Part shown: positions 37,601 to 45,440 of the stretch, in pieces
How positions within the stretch are numbered: position 1 is the stretch's first letter
Layout: the number at the start of each line of letters is the position of its first letter
Assembly (NCBI GenBank): GCA_945787715.1
Contig: CALZJE010000005.1
Span: 1-64,000 of the forward strand
Direction: 5' to 3'
Length of the DNA stretch: 64,000 bases
Source of the DNA: an uncultured Ectothiorhodospiraceae bacterium
Lineage (GTDB): Bacteria > Pseudomonadota > Gammaproteobacteria > S012-40
Position numbers and translations under genes: made by a program
The notes under the pieces: generated by a model
Seen by the model: only the letters and a program-made list of their open reading frames with translations
Told to the model about the DNA's origin: nothing
Database searches by the model: none

Positions 37601-38089
37601 CGCATAAATAACAAGCGCTGCTGTTAGCGCAGTTTGATCCGGATTAAATATATCTCTGAATAGTTTTTTAAGGCGTTGGTGTCCGTAAAACCATATCATT
37701 AAACCAAGCGATGTTCCGATGCTTTCTGCGATTAAATCATTTTGAGATACGGTACGTGGTGAAAAAAAGAGTTGTATAAATTCAATACCTACTGCAAGAA
37801 GGATCGATAGAGTTGCAGAAATTCCTATGGTAAGAATTTTTAACTTATTACCTATAATCTGCTCAACCAAAGCTGCTGTTAAATAAGCAAACGGAATATA
37901 AAGTAGAATATTAGCAATCCAGTCAGCGCGAGATACAATACCCAAATCTAAGTACTGAATGTCACGAAATAGATCAATTGCTTCTTCTAGCGACCGCTCG
38001 CGTAGCTCAAAGGGAATTAGACTGCCATATACGATTGCAAGCCCCCACAGCATCCAGAGCAAAAAATAGCTATAATTGTTTTTTTTCAT
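34631..38089 (-). CDS. Fusion of three VanZ-like membrane domains and a heparinase II/III-type lyase
   Basis: The protein has 1152 residues. Three tandem VanZ-like membrane modules occupy roughly 1-145, 150-280 and 300-440. Each ends in a similar motif: IEFIQLFFSPRTVSQNDLI (Glu103), LEAIHFFLASGVTTAT (Glu250) and IESGKFFIAGEHPDPTNII (Glu399). A further span (about 458-480) leads into a large domain resembling heparinase II/III: an alpha-helical part (590-790), RSDWSEEATYVTFKAG, the HSHLDQG site (His836, His838, Asp840) and a beta-sandwich end. The lyase part should lie in the periplasm and cut uronic-acid-containing polymer. A C-terminal extension follows. The gene stands alone, flanked by IS200 debris and an 850-base spacer. 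Confidence 0.82.
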   Translation of the reverse strand: MKKNNYSYFLLWMLWGLAIVYGSLIPFELRERSLEEAIDLFRDIQYLDLGIVSRADWIANILLYIPFAYLTAALVEQIIGNKLKILTIGISATLSILLAVGIEFIQLFFSPRTVSQNDLIAESIGTSLGLMIWFYGHQRLKKLFRDIFNPDQTALTAALVIYAIIYLFSSLFPFDFLISIAEFQWKIRENLDGWGFSECGNLAACSSQWLIEFAAAIPIGVLLTKLIFSIYLTPRSIKILLSLSIALALEAIHFFLASGVTTATSVITKTLGIYIGSHIQSLPTLPQIKRYARWIRTALLIGSPVYVVTLLLINDWFLKPWISLPAAQAKLEDIRFIPFYYHYFTSETEAAKSLLAQASSYLPLGVGYWLWYKTGRTPLLRASLVPLALITMIISIAIESGKFFIAGEHPDPTNIIIAVIAVCSAFLFGNWLINLNEKKENKTINAEPIKPAQSMHRILLISSLSIIVAISVITVFFFNTLNTSVESSSSKHEWLSPHKLPAVSLPNFKEKHPRLPAPSAQDINLLKIHNPGYISHHLRRAKGGEGAFESVIQMAFMEPESQDLNLLFTRLMELKFGWRGHIQGKPLAQAYDWLYYYWSKQQRTQLREKLVEGCNYLIEYIRKDKLSPYNVYLYNSPFQALMACSIALYKDDLRGDLVMAFTADMWKNRVIPLWRQVMGKNGGWHEGGEYVGIGIGQAIYQLPNMWRTATGEDFFKTESGIRGFLDFLIYRTRPDGTHFRWGDAGFFDRHVPDRLALAIEYSHKAAYSFKGKPKPYMPTSWPWGPLTNENYYDPNAVTKLPLTKFFDGIGMIVIRSDWSEEATYVTFKAGNNYWSHSHLDQGAFTIFKGAPLAIDSGLYGPKYGSDHHMNYTYQTIAHNTVLIHDPDDNIPVIGEDGKERNFANDGGQRRIGSGWGVDAAPLDVNEWKLKQDIYHTAEILHYEDNDDRIVVIADLTPAYTNRLSGKNSFSHRTRRVENLIRYFAYDKRNDYIVIYDEVESTSSEFRKRWLLHSIEEPIINKNNNYFTTFSKGSVVEGQILLPKYSYINIVGGNGFEFFVDDRNYDENGKVWQKTKQKQNKPEPGKWRIEVSPQNQSTNDEFLVILVPGVQKRGEIMTRIFNSNNNKSLAVRTPNGEVIWNIDEDIAKTLMGK

Positions 38090-38955
38090 TGTTAACTGTG
38101 TCGACTATTGGGTCTAAGTTCTTATCCGCTTGAAGGGTATATTAGTAAAGTTTAATGTTTTGGCAAAGCTGGTTCGACATAGCGATTTCAAAATGAAATA
38201 CTCGGTAATTCTTTTAACGTCAACAGATTAGCATAAAGTTGTTTTCATAACGATATTCCGAGGAATATAGACATATTTTATAACACTGTCTTTGCTGTGG
38301 GTACTGATATTTCTCTTCTGCAAAACCTGAAAAGCAAGCTGTTCGTTAACAAATAGTAGCATATGCTGTTTTTACAGATAAGCTAATCATGACGTAACAG
38401 GAAGAATAATTTTGAACAGAGTTTGCTGAATGCTCCCGTCTAATTGGCTAATCCATTTGCCCTGATGTCATAATTGGATCTCTTTCCCAACGATGCCAAA
38501 ATGAAAACGAACACAAATGACAATCTGCCTGTTGCAATAAGAACCGTTAAAAAAGACAAATAAGTAATGCTGGCAAACAGGCAGTGTCGTTTATCATTCG
38601 TAGCCAGACCTGTAGATTATTGTTTTGTTAATATGATTTGAGCTGCGGGGTAGAATGTATGCGTAATCGATATAACTTCTATCAAACAACACAATTCCAA
38701 ATGTACTGATGAAAAATTATAAAGATAATTTGGAGATTTTATAATGGTAGTGATTTGAAAATTGGATGTTGAGTGAATCTAATGGCAAAACTCACTTCCT
38801 TCTTCCCATGAAAGTTACTTCTAGTGTATTTGAAAATCGTATATCGTCCAAGCCGGAAGCAATATGATAACATTCACGAAGATATAGCCTGGCATGGTCG
38901 GTTCAAGTATCATAAAAGAGCCTAATAACTAGGTTCTCAGTAGGTGCAGGTAATA
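38090..38955. other. Long intergenic region before the acyl carrier protein gene
   Basis: The region lies between divergent genes (VanZ-heparinase leftward, acyl carrier protein rightward). I see no gene in it. It contains a 16-base palindrome, ATATTCC-GA-GGAATAT at 38253-38268, which could be an operator, and a CTGCCTGTT/AACAGGCAG inverted pair at 38525-38533/38576-38584. No clear promoter boxes can be assigned. Confidence 0.45.
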
Positions 38956-39213
38956 ATGGCATTAATAGATGAAGTAAAAAACGTTTTAGCTGAGGTGCTG
39001 CAATTGGGAGATATAATCGATACTTTCGATGCAGATACACTTATATTGGGTAGTATTGCGGAATTTGATTCAATGGCTATTGTGTCGGTTATAACTGCGC
39101 TTGAAGAGTACTTTGGTTTTGAAGTTGATGATGATGAAATTGAAAGCGAAACGTTCGAATCACTTGGTAGCTTAACTGATTTTGTGCAGAGAAAATTAGA
39201 CGATTTAGCTTAA
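38956..39213 (+). CDS. Acyl carrier protein, exosortase A-associated
   Basis: This 85-residue acyl carrier protein starts from the ATG at 38956, with AGGT just upstream; a GTG four codons earlier is less likely. The phosphopantetheine attachment serine is in EFDSMAIVSV (Ser39), followed by the helix III region FEVDDDEIESETFESLGSL. It is very acidic, as expected. In exosortase A loci this carrier is found with the acyl-CoA ligase and PLP-dependent decarboxylase, here 5-8 kb away on the other strand. Together they probably make an acyl or amino-acyl group for the polymer or lipid. A strong palindrome follows the stop. Confidence 0.88.
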   Translation: MALIDEVKNVLAEVLQLGDIIDTFDADTLILGSIAEFDSMAIVSVITALEEYFGFEVDDDEIESETFESLGSLTDFVQRKLDDLA

Positions 39214-39241
39214 CCCGGATAATTTATGAAATATCCGGGTT
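39212..39241. repeat. CCCGGAT palindrome (terminator-like; short form of a repeat)
   Basis: AACCCGGATA (39212-39221) and TATCCGGGTT (39232-39241) form a perfect 10-bp stem with a 10-base loop, starting inside the stop codon of the acyl carrier protein gene and followed by AGGTGTTAA. No T-run follows, so it is not a classical intrinsic terminator. The same half-sites, and a GTTAGGTGT flank, occur at 42031-42195 with 125 bases between them. It looks like a minimal form of the same repeat family. Confidence 0.65.
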
Positions 39242-39273
39242 AGGTGTTAAGTAGTGAATTTATCTGTATGAAA

Positions 39274-40230
39274 TTAAGCAAATTGCTGATTGAATTTGCT
39301 GAGAAAGAGCTTGTAATCATCTGCAGGTAGTTGATTAATCCCGGCAGCAGCCTGTCTCCCCCCTCCTGTTTCAAACTGTCTACATAAGTTATCAGCACCG
39401 GTTTTTGTAGCGAGAGGTGCGCGTACACTAACCAGATAACTACTATTATCCTGTTCTGTTAACAATGCGTGCGCTCTTTCGGGATGTACTTTGCATAGCG
39501 AATTTGCAAATACCCCGGATACTCTGCGAGCCCAAGCTTGATTGGGTAGAATATATAAGGCGGTGTGATCCGTTGTATATTCTGGTTTTAAGCTGCTAGC
39601 TTTAGCGAGATCTTCTGAGTAACCTGCTTGTAGAATATGACTGGTTTCGCTTTCCTTAATAAAGTCTAAGGGATTTTTAAAGGGGCGAATCAGATTTACC
39701 AAATCATCAGGTTTAAAGTGTAAATCAGCTTCAGAAGCACCATAAGCATTATAATTTATGGCAACTCCTAAATCTTTCAACATTTCAATCTCAGAATCTG
39801 TCAGGTTAGTATGTTGTGCCAAGCCCATTGCTTTTTCATCAAAGTTGTCGCCGAATGCACCAACAATTGCCCACAAGCGATGAGTACCTGATAAATATGC
39901 GTCGACAATCAAGCTTGTGCAAGTATCTCGAGCGGTATCGATATATGTGTTAAGTTTTGAATGTGTCGGCATATCGCCTGCGAAATGGTGATCGAAGTAA
40001 TCAATCTGAATGTCTTTTTCAAGTAATCGAATTACGTCTGATCGGTTTTTATCAAAAGAGATATCTAACACTGTGATGGAGTCTGAAGAATTGCCATCAA
40101 TGTTTTTAAGTAGCTGTATGTCGCGTTTTACACCAGTGATTAAAGCGCTTTGCTTAGGTTCGGCTAATCTCAATTGTTGAAGGGCGCAAATACCATCTGC
40201 GTCACCATTAAATACATCGTAATGAGTCAT
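39274..40230 (-). CDS. DHH-family phosphoesterase, possible pAp phosphatase
   Basis: The 318-residue protein carries the DHH motifs FNGDADGI (7-14), LDISFDKN and YFDHHFAG (78-85), and the DHHA1-type GGGRQAAAGI near the C-terminus. The family includes NrnA-like enzymes that hydrolyse 3'-phosphoadenosine-5'-phosphate and short oligonucleotides. It lies directly downstream of a Sat/CysC gene, on the same strand with a 55-base gap containing a hairpin. A role in removing the PAP left by PAPS-using sulfotransferases is therefore attractive. This is inference from context; another nucleotide or nanoRNA substrate is possible. Confidence 0.8.
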   Translation of the reverse strand: MTHYDVFNGDADGICALQQLRLAEPKQSALITGVKRDIQLLKNIDGNSSDSITVLDISFDKNRSDVIRLLEKDIQIDYFDHHFAGDMPTHSKLNTYIDTARDTCTSLIVDAYLSGTHRLWAIVGAFGDNFDEKAMGLAQHTNLTDSEIEMLKDLGVAINYNAYGASEADLHFKPDDLVNLIRPFKNPLDFIKESETSHILQAGYSEDLAKASSLKPEYTTDHTALYILPNQAWARRVSGVFANSLCKVHPERAHALLTEQDNSSYLVSVRAPLATKTGADNLCRQFETGGGRQAAAGINQLPADDYKLFLSKFNQQFA

Positions 40231-40247
40231 TGTTTTTCTCTAAAGAA

Positions 40248-40275
40248 ACATCACCTTCAATCGAGAAGGTGATGT
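40248..40275 (-). terminator. Intrinsic terminator-like hairpin after the first Sat/CysC gene
   Basis: On the minus strand ACATCACCTTC (40275-40265) pairs perfectly with GAAGGTGATGT (40258-40248) around a 6-base loop, and TTCTTTAG follows. The 11-bp stem lies just past the Sat/CysC stop at 40286 and before the DHH gene start at 40230, so it may reduce read-through between the two. Confidence 0.6.
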
Positions 40276-40285
40276 ATACGTTGTG

Positions 40286-41998
40286 TTACTTAATAAATCC
40301 CAACTTTTCCAGTTTTAAAATAATTCGTTGAGCAGCTTCATCTGGCGTGCAATCAGTTGTATCAATTTTAATTTCGGGATTTTCAGGTGTCTCGTAGGGG
40401 TCACTAATACCGGTAAATTCTTTAATAATACCGGCTCTAGCTTTTGCGTATAGGCCTTTGCGATCACGATCCTCGCAAACTTCTATTGACGTGGCAATGT
40501 GAACTTCAATGAATCCACCGTTTGACGTAATCATCTCTCGTACTTTTCGACGAGTCGCTTTATAAGGGGCGATCGGTGCACAAATGGCAATTCCACCATT
40601 CTTTGTGATTTCACTCGCCACATAGCCGATTCGTTCAATGTTTATATTCCTGTGCTCTTTTGAAAAGCCAAGCTCGCTGGAAAGATGTTTTCTGACTAGG
40701 TCGCCATCAAGTAATGTGACTCTGCGATTGCCTGCTTCCAAGAATTTAACTAATAGCGCGTTAGCAATGGTTGATTTTCCGGAGCCAGATAATCCTGTGA
40801 AAAAGATAGTGAAACCTTGTTTATGTTTTGGCGGGTGAGTTTTTCGTAGCTCTGCTACAACTTCTGGGAAGGAGAACCAACTAGGAATTTCGAGGCCTTC
40901 CTGAAGGCGTCGTCGAAACTCCGTTCCTGATATGTTGAGTACAGACTCATTTTCTTTAACTTCTGAAATAGGGTGATATTCCGCTTTATCCTCAACGTAA
41001 ACCATGGCTTCAAACGGAACCATATCAATTTCGAGTTCATCTTTATATTTTTTCACTAAGTATTGAGCATCGTAAGGCCCGTAAAAATCATCTCCTTGTG
41101 AATTTTTCCCAGGGCCGGCATGATCTCGACCGACAATAAAGTGGGTACATCCATAATTTTTTCGAATGATGGCGTGCCAAACTGCTTCTCTTGGGCCTGC
41201 CATACGCATGGCTATTGGCAGCAAGCTAAGCATTGTTGTTTGTGCAGGATATTGCGATAAGATGTGTTGATAGCAACGTACTCTGGAATAATGATCTATA
41301 TCTCCAGGTTTGGTCATTCCGACTACCGGGTGGATTAGTAGATTTGCTTCTACTTGCTGTGCTGCTCTGAAAGTAAGCTCCTGATGAGCTCTATGCATCG
41401 GGTTTCGTGTTTGAAATGCGACAACTTTCCGCCAACCTTTTTTCTGAACAGCTGCCCTAAGCTCTGCTGGCGTATTTCGTAGGCCATTGAAGTCGTAATG
41501 TGTGGGGAGTTCCACACCTTTTAATTCACCACCTAAATTAACATTTCCTGCATCATTGTATAAGTATGATACAGCTGGATGGTTTTCGTCGTCAGCGCCA
41601 TAAGTTTTAATCGCTTCATTTTTTTTATCAACAGTCCATTTGTCTGAAACTTTCATTGTGGCGATCAATACACCTTCTTCATCTCGAAGTGCAATCTCAT
41701 CTCCTGTGGATATATTAGCTGCAAAATCTACTGAAACGTCCAGGGTGATTGGCATTGTCCATAAGATACCGTTCGCCAATCTCATATTATCGAGAACTGA
41801 GAGATAATCTTTTTCGTTTAAAAAACCATCAAGCGGTGAAAATCCTCCGCATAGCAACAATTCAACATCACAGAGTTGTCTATGCGTTAAATCCCAGGAC
41901 GGATAGTTCTTCGCTCGTTCTCTCTCTTTAGAGGCTTCGTCTGGGGATAAGTAAAGATTTTTTAATTCGCCACCGTGTGGCTTGATAAGAGATGTCAT
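40286..41998 (-). CDS. Bifunctional sulfate adenylyltransferase / adenylylsulfate kinase (copy 1)
   Basis: The 570-residue protein has ATP sulfurylase (Sat) in roughly residues 1-390 and APS kinase (CysC) in 395-570. Sat motifs: FQTRNPMHRAHQEL, HPVVGMTKPGD and HFIVGRDHAGPGKNSQGDDF. CysC motifs: the P-loop GLSGSGKSTIANALL, LDGDLVRKHLSSELGFS and FIEVHIATSIEVCEDRDRKG. It turns sulfate into APS and then PAPS in the cytoplasm. There is no reductive-assimilation gene beside it, so production of PAPS for sulfotransferases is the likely purpose. It is divergent from the SLC13 permease gene at 42357 and upstream of the DHH phosphoesterase. A close paralogue is at 59143-60855. Confidence 0.95.
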   Translation of the reverse strand: MTSLIKPHGGELKNLYLSPDEASKERERAKNYPSWDLTHRQLCDVELLLCGGFSPLDGFLNEKDYLSVLDNMRLANGILWTMPITLDVSVDFAANISTGDEIALRDEEGVLIATMKVSDKWTVDKKNEAIKTYGADDENHPAVSYLYNDAGNVNLGGELKGVELPTHYDFNGLRNTPAELRAAVQKKGWRKVVAFQTRNPMHRAHQELTFRAAQQVEANLLIHPVVGMTKPGDIDHYSRVRCYQHILSQYPAQTTMLSLLPIAMRMAGPREAVWHAIIRKNYGCTHFIVGRDHAGPGKNSQGDDFYGPYDAQYLVKKYKDELEIDMVPFEAMVYVEDKAEYHPISEVKENESVLNISGTEFRRRLQEGLEIPSWFSFPEVVAELRKTHPPKHKQGFTIFFTGLSGSGKSTIANALLVKFLEAGNRRVTLLDGDLVRKHLSSELGFSKEHRNINIERIGYVASEITKNGGIAICAPIAPYKATRRKVREMITSNGGFIEVHIATSIEVCEDRDRKGLYAKARAGIIKEFTGISDPYETPENPEIKIDTTDCTPDEAAQRIILKLEKLGFIK

Positions 41999-42030
41999 TA
42001 TTGTTCCTTGAAGAGAGTTTTGGTTTAATT

Positions 42031-42195
42031 AGCCCGGATAGTTCATGAATTTACGAATTTTTCGTGCAGTGAATTGATTTTACATATGATTTTCTGATTG
42101 AGCGCCGGATTGGAGTGTCCGGTCAAATGAAGAAAATTATTATATGGAATCAAAGAACAAGCGAGAAAGTGTAAGATTCATGAATAATCTGGGTT
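42031..42195. repeat. 165-bp inverted-repeat element with CCCGGAT ends
   Basis: The left end AGCCCGGATAGTTCATGAAT (42031-42050) and the right end ATTCATGAATAATCTGGGTT (42176-42195) are imperfect inverted copies (16 of 20 matches). The interior is AT-rich, with CGCCGGAT...TCCGGTC in the middle. The right end is followed by AGGTGTAATAA, as is the short palindrome at 39212-39241 (AGGTGTTAA). It lies in the divergent promoter region between the Sat/CysC and SLC13 permease genes. The remainder of 41999-42356 shows no gene; it must hold both promoters. Confidence 0.6.
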
Positions 42196-42356
42196 AGGTG
42201 TAATAAATAAATTATATCAATGTATTTTTCGATATCATAGTAATTCCGGGTGTAAAATTGGGGGTGATCCCTTTTGGGGCATTACTTAAGCTGTGATTTT
42301 TTAAAAAAATGCCTCAACTATAAATAAGCGATATTACAAAGGAGCGACTATTTTAC

Positions 42357-44129
42357 ATGGAAATTGGTGCTTGGTTTGCTCTATTGGTCATTGGAGTTTG
42401 CTTTTGTTTAATGGCTTTTACTCGTTGGGCTGCAGATGTAGTGCTGATGGCTGGTGTAGGCTTGTTTCTTGTGACAGGTATTCTATCCCCTGAGCAAGCG
42501 GTGTCAGGTTTTTCAAATGAAGGTGTTATTACAGTAGCATTACTTTTTATTGTGTCAGCTGGATTAAAAGAGACTGGAGCGATAAGTTGGATTGCGCAAA
42601 ATTTATTTGGACGTCCTCAATCTCTTGCTCATGCTCAATTTAGGATAATGACTCCAGTAGCAATTATGAGTGCACTGTTAAATAACACACCTATTGTTGC
42701 AATGATGATCCCCGCAGTAAACGACTGGGCGAGAAAATATCAACTCTCCGTCTCGAAGCTATTGTTGCCCCTAAGTTATGCTGCCATTGTTGGTGGCACT
42801 TGTACATTGATTGGAACTAGTACCAATCTAGTAGTTAATGGTCTTGTTAAAACAGAAACTGATTATGTTACCGGTTTTGGAATGTTTGAGCTGATTTGGA
42901 TTGGCGGGCCGTGTGCTGTAATAACGATTATTTATGTTCTGATTAGCTCCCGATGGTTATTGCCTAATCGCAAGCCAGTTATCGATTATTCAGATAATGT
43001 TCGGCAGTATGTTACAGAAATGTTAGTGGAGCCGCAAAGCCCATTAATTGGTAAAACTATAGAGCAAGCTGGTTTGCGTCATCTGCCTGGTGCATATTTG
43101 ATCGAAATTGAGAGGGGAGATCGCATTTTACCAGCGGTATCACCAAAAGAATTACTTTTTGCAAATGATCGCCTGGTTTTTGCTGGTGTGGTTGATTCAA
43201 TGGTTGATATGCAAAAGATACGAGGACTTTCCCCCGCTACAGATCAATCGTTTAAATTACAGTCTTTAGAAAAAGAGAGATGCTTGATTGAAGCGGTAGT
43301 ATCTGATACCTGTCCATTGGTTGGGAAAAGCATAAGAGATGGTCGGTTTCGTAGTTATTATAGTGCTGCTGTCATTGCAGTAGCTCGTAATGGGGAGCAA
43401 CTGCAAAAGAAAATAGGTGATATTGTGTTGAGGGCTGGTGATACTCTATTGTTAGAAACCGGGCATGATTTTTCCGATCAACATAGAAATTCTAGAGACT
43501 TTTTCTTGGTAAGCAAAGTCGATGATTCCACTCCTCCTCGCCATGAAAGAGCTGGAATAGCTATCGCTATATTAATGTTGATGGTGATTTTTGTCACTTC
43601 TGAAGTTGTAACTATGCTTGAGGGTGCATTAGTCGCTGCTTTACTAATGATCTTCACGAAATGCATATCTGCGAATAATGCAAGGCGTTCCCTGGATTGG
43701 ACCGTTTTAATTGTTATTGCTGCTGCATTTGGAATAGGTGAGGCGATGATGGCAAGCGGGGCTTCTGCAGGGATAGCCAAATGGCTTTTGGCTGTGGCTG
43801 TGGGAGATCCTTATTTTGCGCTTGCAATAGTTTTTAGTATTACTGCAATATTGACGTTAATGATAACAAATAATGCTGCAGCAGTGCTGATGTTTCCTGT
43901 CGCGATTGCAATGGCTGCACATTTAGACGTTAGTTTTTTACCATTTGTAATTTGCGTTATGATTGCGGCATCAGCAAGTTTTGCAACCCCCATTGGCTAT
44001 CAAACAAATCTTATGGTTTTTGGTCCTGGTGGATATCTTTTTAAAGATTTTGTGATAATCGGTATGCCACTGACTATAATAGTTGGAGTTGTAACGGTTA
44101 TCCTTGCTCCTATTGTCTGGCCATTTTAA
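42357..44129 (+). CDS. SLC13-family permease with two TrkA-C domains, probable sulfate transporter
   Basis: This 590-residue inner-membrane protein has about five or six N-terminal spans (1-200) and a central soluble part with two RCK_C/TrkA-C domains (about 210-380; LIGKTIEQAGLR and LVGKSIRDGRFR open them). A second bundle of spans follows to the C-terminus, with ITNNAAAVLMFPVAIA and the TPIGYQTNLMVFGPGGY signature of sodium/dicarboxylate-sulfate symporters. ALLNNTPIVAMMIP and CTLIGTSTNLVVNG are the matching repeat in the first half. Next to a Sat/CysC gene, the natural substrate is sulfate. TTACAAAGGAGCG provides a good Shine-Dalgarno before the ATG. Confidence 0.85.
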   Translation: MEIGAWFALLVIGVCFCLMAFTRWAADVVLMAGVGLFLVTGILSPEQAVSGFSNEGVITVALLFIVSAGLKETGAISWIAQNLFGRPQSLAHAQFRIMTPVAIMSALLNNTPIVAMMIPAVNDWARKYQLSVSKLLLPLSYAAIVGGTCTLIGTSTNLVVNGLVKTETDYVTGFGMFELIWIGGPCAVITIIYVLISSRWLLPNRKPVIDYSDNVRQYVTEMLVEPQSPLIGKTIEQAGLRHLPGAYLIEIERGDRILPAVSPKELLFANDRLVFAGVVDSMVDMQKIRGLSPATDQSFKLQSLEKERCLIEAVVSDTCPLVGKSIRDGRFRSYYSAAVIAVARNGEQLQKKIGDIVLRAGDTLLLETGHDFSDQHRNSRDFFLVSKVDDSTPPRHERAGIAIAILMLMVIFVTSEVVTMLEGALVAALLMIFTKCISANNARRSLDWTVLIVIAAAFGIGEAMMASGASAGIAKWLLAVAVGDPYFALAIVFSITAILTLMITNNAAAVLMFPVAIAMAAHLDVSFLPFVICVMIAASASFATPIGYQTNLMVFGPGGYLFKDFVIIGMPLTIIVGVVTVILAPIVWPF

Positions 44130-44210
44130 ATAATATGATAGAGTTAAGTGGTTGTCGTATAATTTAAAAATGTTGTTTTGGAAAAGTAAAACATTAACGT
44201 GGTTCAACGC

Positions 44211-45440
44211 TTAAGTTAAAATCTCCATTGCACTTGGATGGCTTAAAAAACGTTCGGGGCTTGCAGTGTACCCATAAGCTCCCGATTGAAAAACAACAAT
44301 GAGGTCACCGACATCTGCTTCAGTTAATTCCATTTTATTGGCCAGAATATCCAGTGGTGTACACAAAGGACCGACAACGTTAACGATTTTTTTATTGCCA
44401 TTAATTTTATTCCCAATGACAACAGGGTAGTTTTTTCGAATTACCTGCCCAAAATTTCCCGATGCAGCAAGATGATGATGCAGTCCACCATCGGTAATTA
44501 AATAAGTTTCACCTCGTGATATTTTTTTGTCGATAACTCTGCAGACATATACTCCAGCTTCGCCAACAAGGAAGCGTCCTAATTCCATCACGATTTCCGC
44601 TTCAGGCAGGTTTTGTTTTACGGTGGGGAGAAGTTGTTTTAGGTTTTCTGATATTGGTTGAAGGTCAATGCGTGTGTCACCTGGAAAATAAGGTATGCCG
44701 AGCCCGCCACCAATATTAAGTAATTTAGGGGGGGTGGGCGCATACTCGGTTAGTTGACCGGCCAGTTCGAATGTTTTGTTATGCGCGTCAATAATACTTT
44801 CTGCGCTTAGGTTTTGTGACCCGCTAAAAATATGAAATCCATAAAATTGAATGGGAAGCTCAGCAAGTTTTTTAATCATTGCTGGAACCCGTTCCGCATC
44901 GACACCAAACTGTTTTGGGCCGCCGCTCATTTTCATGCCAGAAGCTTTAAGTTCAAAATCGGGGTTTACGCGAATGGCAACTTTAGGTACTAAACATATT
45001 TGCTCAGCAAGTGTGGCAATCCGTACCATTTCAGTTTCGGATTCCATGTTGATGACGATTTCTGCAGCTATGGCTTGTTTTAATTCTTTATCGGTTTTGC
45101 CTGGCCCGGCAAAGCTGATGTGCTTGTGCGGCATTTCTGTGTCAAGTGCAATTTTCATTTCGCCGGCAGAAGCTACGTCAAAACCGTCAACCAGTGCTGA
45201 CATCAGTTGCACAATTGCGGGCATGGGATTGGCTTTAATCGCATAATGTAAGTGTATATCTTCCGAAAAAGCGTTCCTCAACGATGCTGCACGCTCTTTA
45301 ATTAAGCGCCGATCGTACGCGTAAAAAGGTGTCTGTCCAACTTGTTGTGCCAGTTGAGTAAGGGGTGTTCCACCGATTTGTACGCAATTATTTTTGACAG
45401 AAAATTGATCCATCTGGACATGTTTAGGTTTTTCCTTCAT
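44211..45440 (-). CDS. PLP-dependent decarboxylase, exosortase A-associated
   Basis: The protein has 409 residues, fold type III (LysA/ornithine decarboxylase-like). The PLP lysine is in HLHYAIKANPMPAI (near 80-93). HIFSGSQNL, the glycine loop NIGGGLGIPYF, VMELGRFLVGEAGVYVCRVI and FQSGAYGYTASP, with the active-site Tyr, are all present. It probably decarboxylates a diamino or amino acid, giving an amine or amino-acyl building block used with the acyl carrier protein and acyl-CoA ligase of the same system. Its ATG overlaps the ligase TGA (45437-45440), so both are translated together. Confidence 0.9.
   Translation of the reverse strand: MKEKPKHVQMDQFSVKNNCVQIGGTPLTQLAQQVGQTPFYAYDRRLIKERAASLRNAFSEDIHLHYAIKANPMPAIVQLMSALVDGFDVASAGEMKIALDTEMPHKHISFAGPGKTDKELKQAIAAEIVINMESETEMVRIATLAEQICLVPKVAIRVNPDFELKASGMKMSGGPKQFGVDAERVPAMIKKLAELPIQFYGFHIFSGSQNLSAESIIDAHNKTFELAGQLTEYAPTPPKLLNIGGGLGIPYFPGDTRIDLQPISENLKQLLPTVKQNLPEAEIVMELGRFLVGEAGVYVCRVIDKKISRGETYLITDGGLHHHLAASGNFGQVIRKNYPVVIGNKINGNKKIVNVVGPLCTPLDILANKMELTEADVGDLIVVFQSGAYGYTASPERFLSHPSAMEILT

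Noticed and set aside
38525-38584. CTGCCTGTT/AACAGGCAG inverted pair as a mobile element
   Set aside because: Arms of only nine bases, a single occurrence and no supporting features.
38891-38906. TGGCAT-N-TTCA resembling a sigma-54 promoter before the acyl carrier protein gene
   Set aside because: The invariant GC of the -12 element is missing (TC) and three consensus positions fail.
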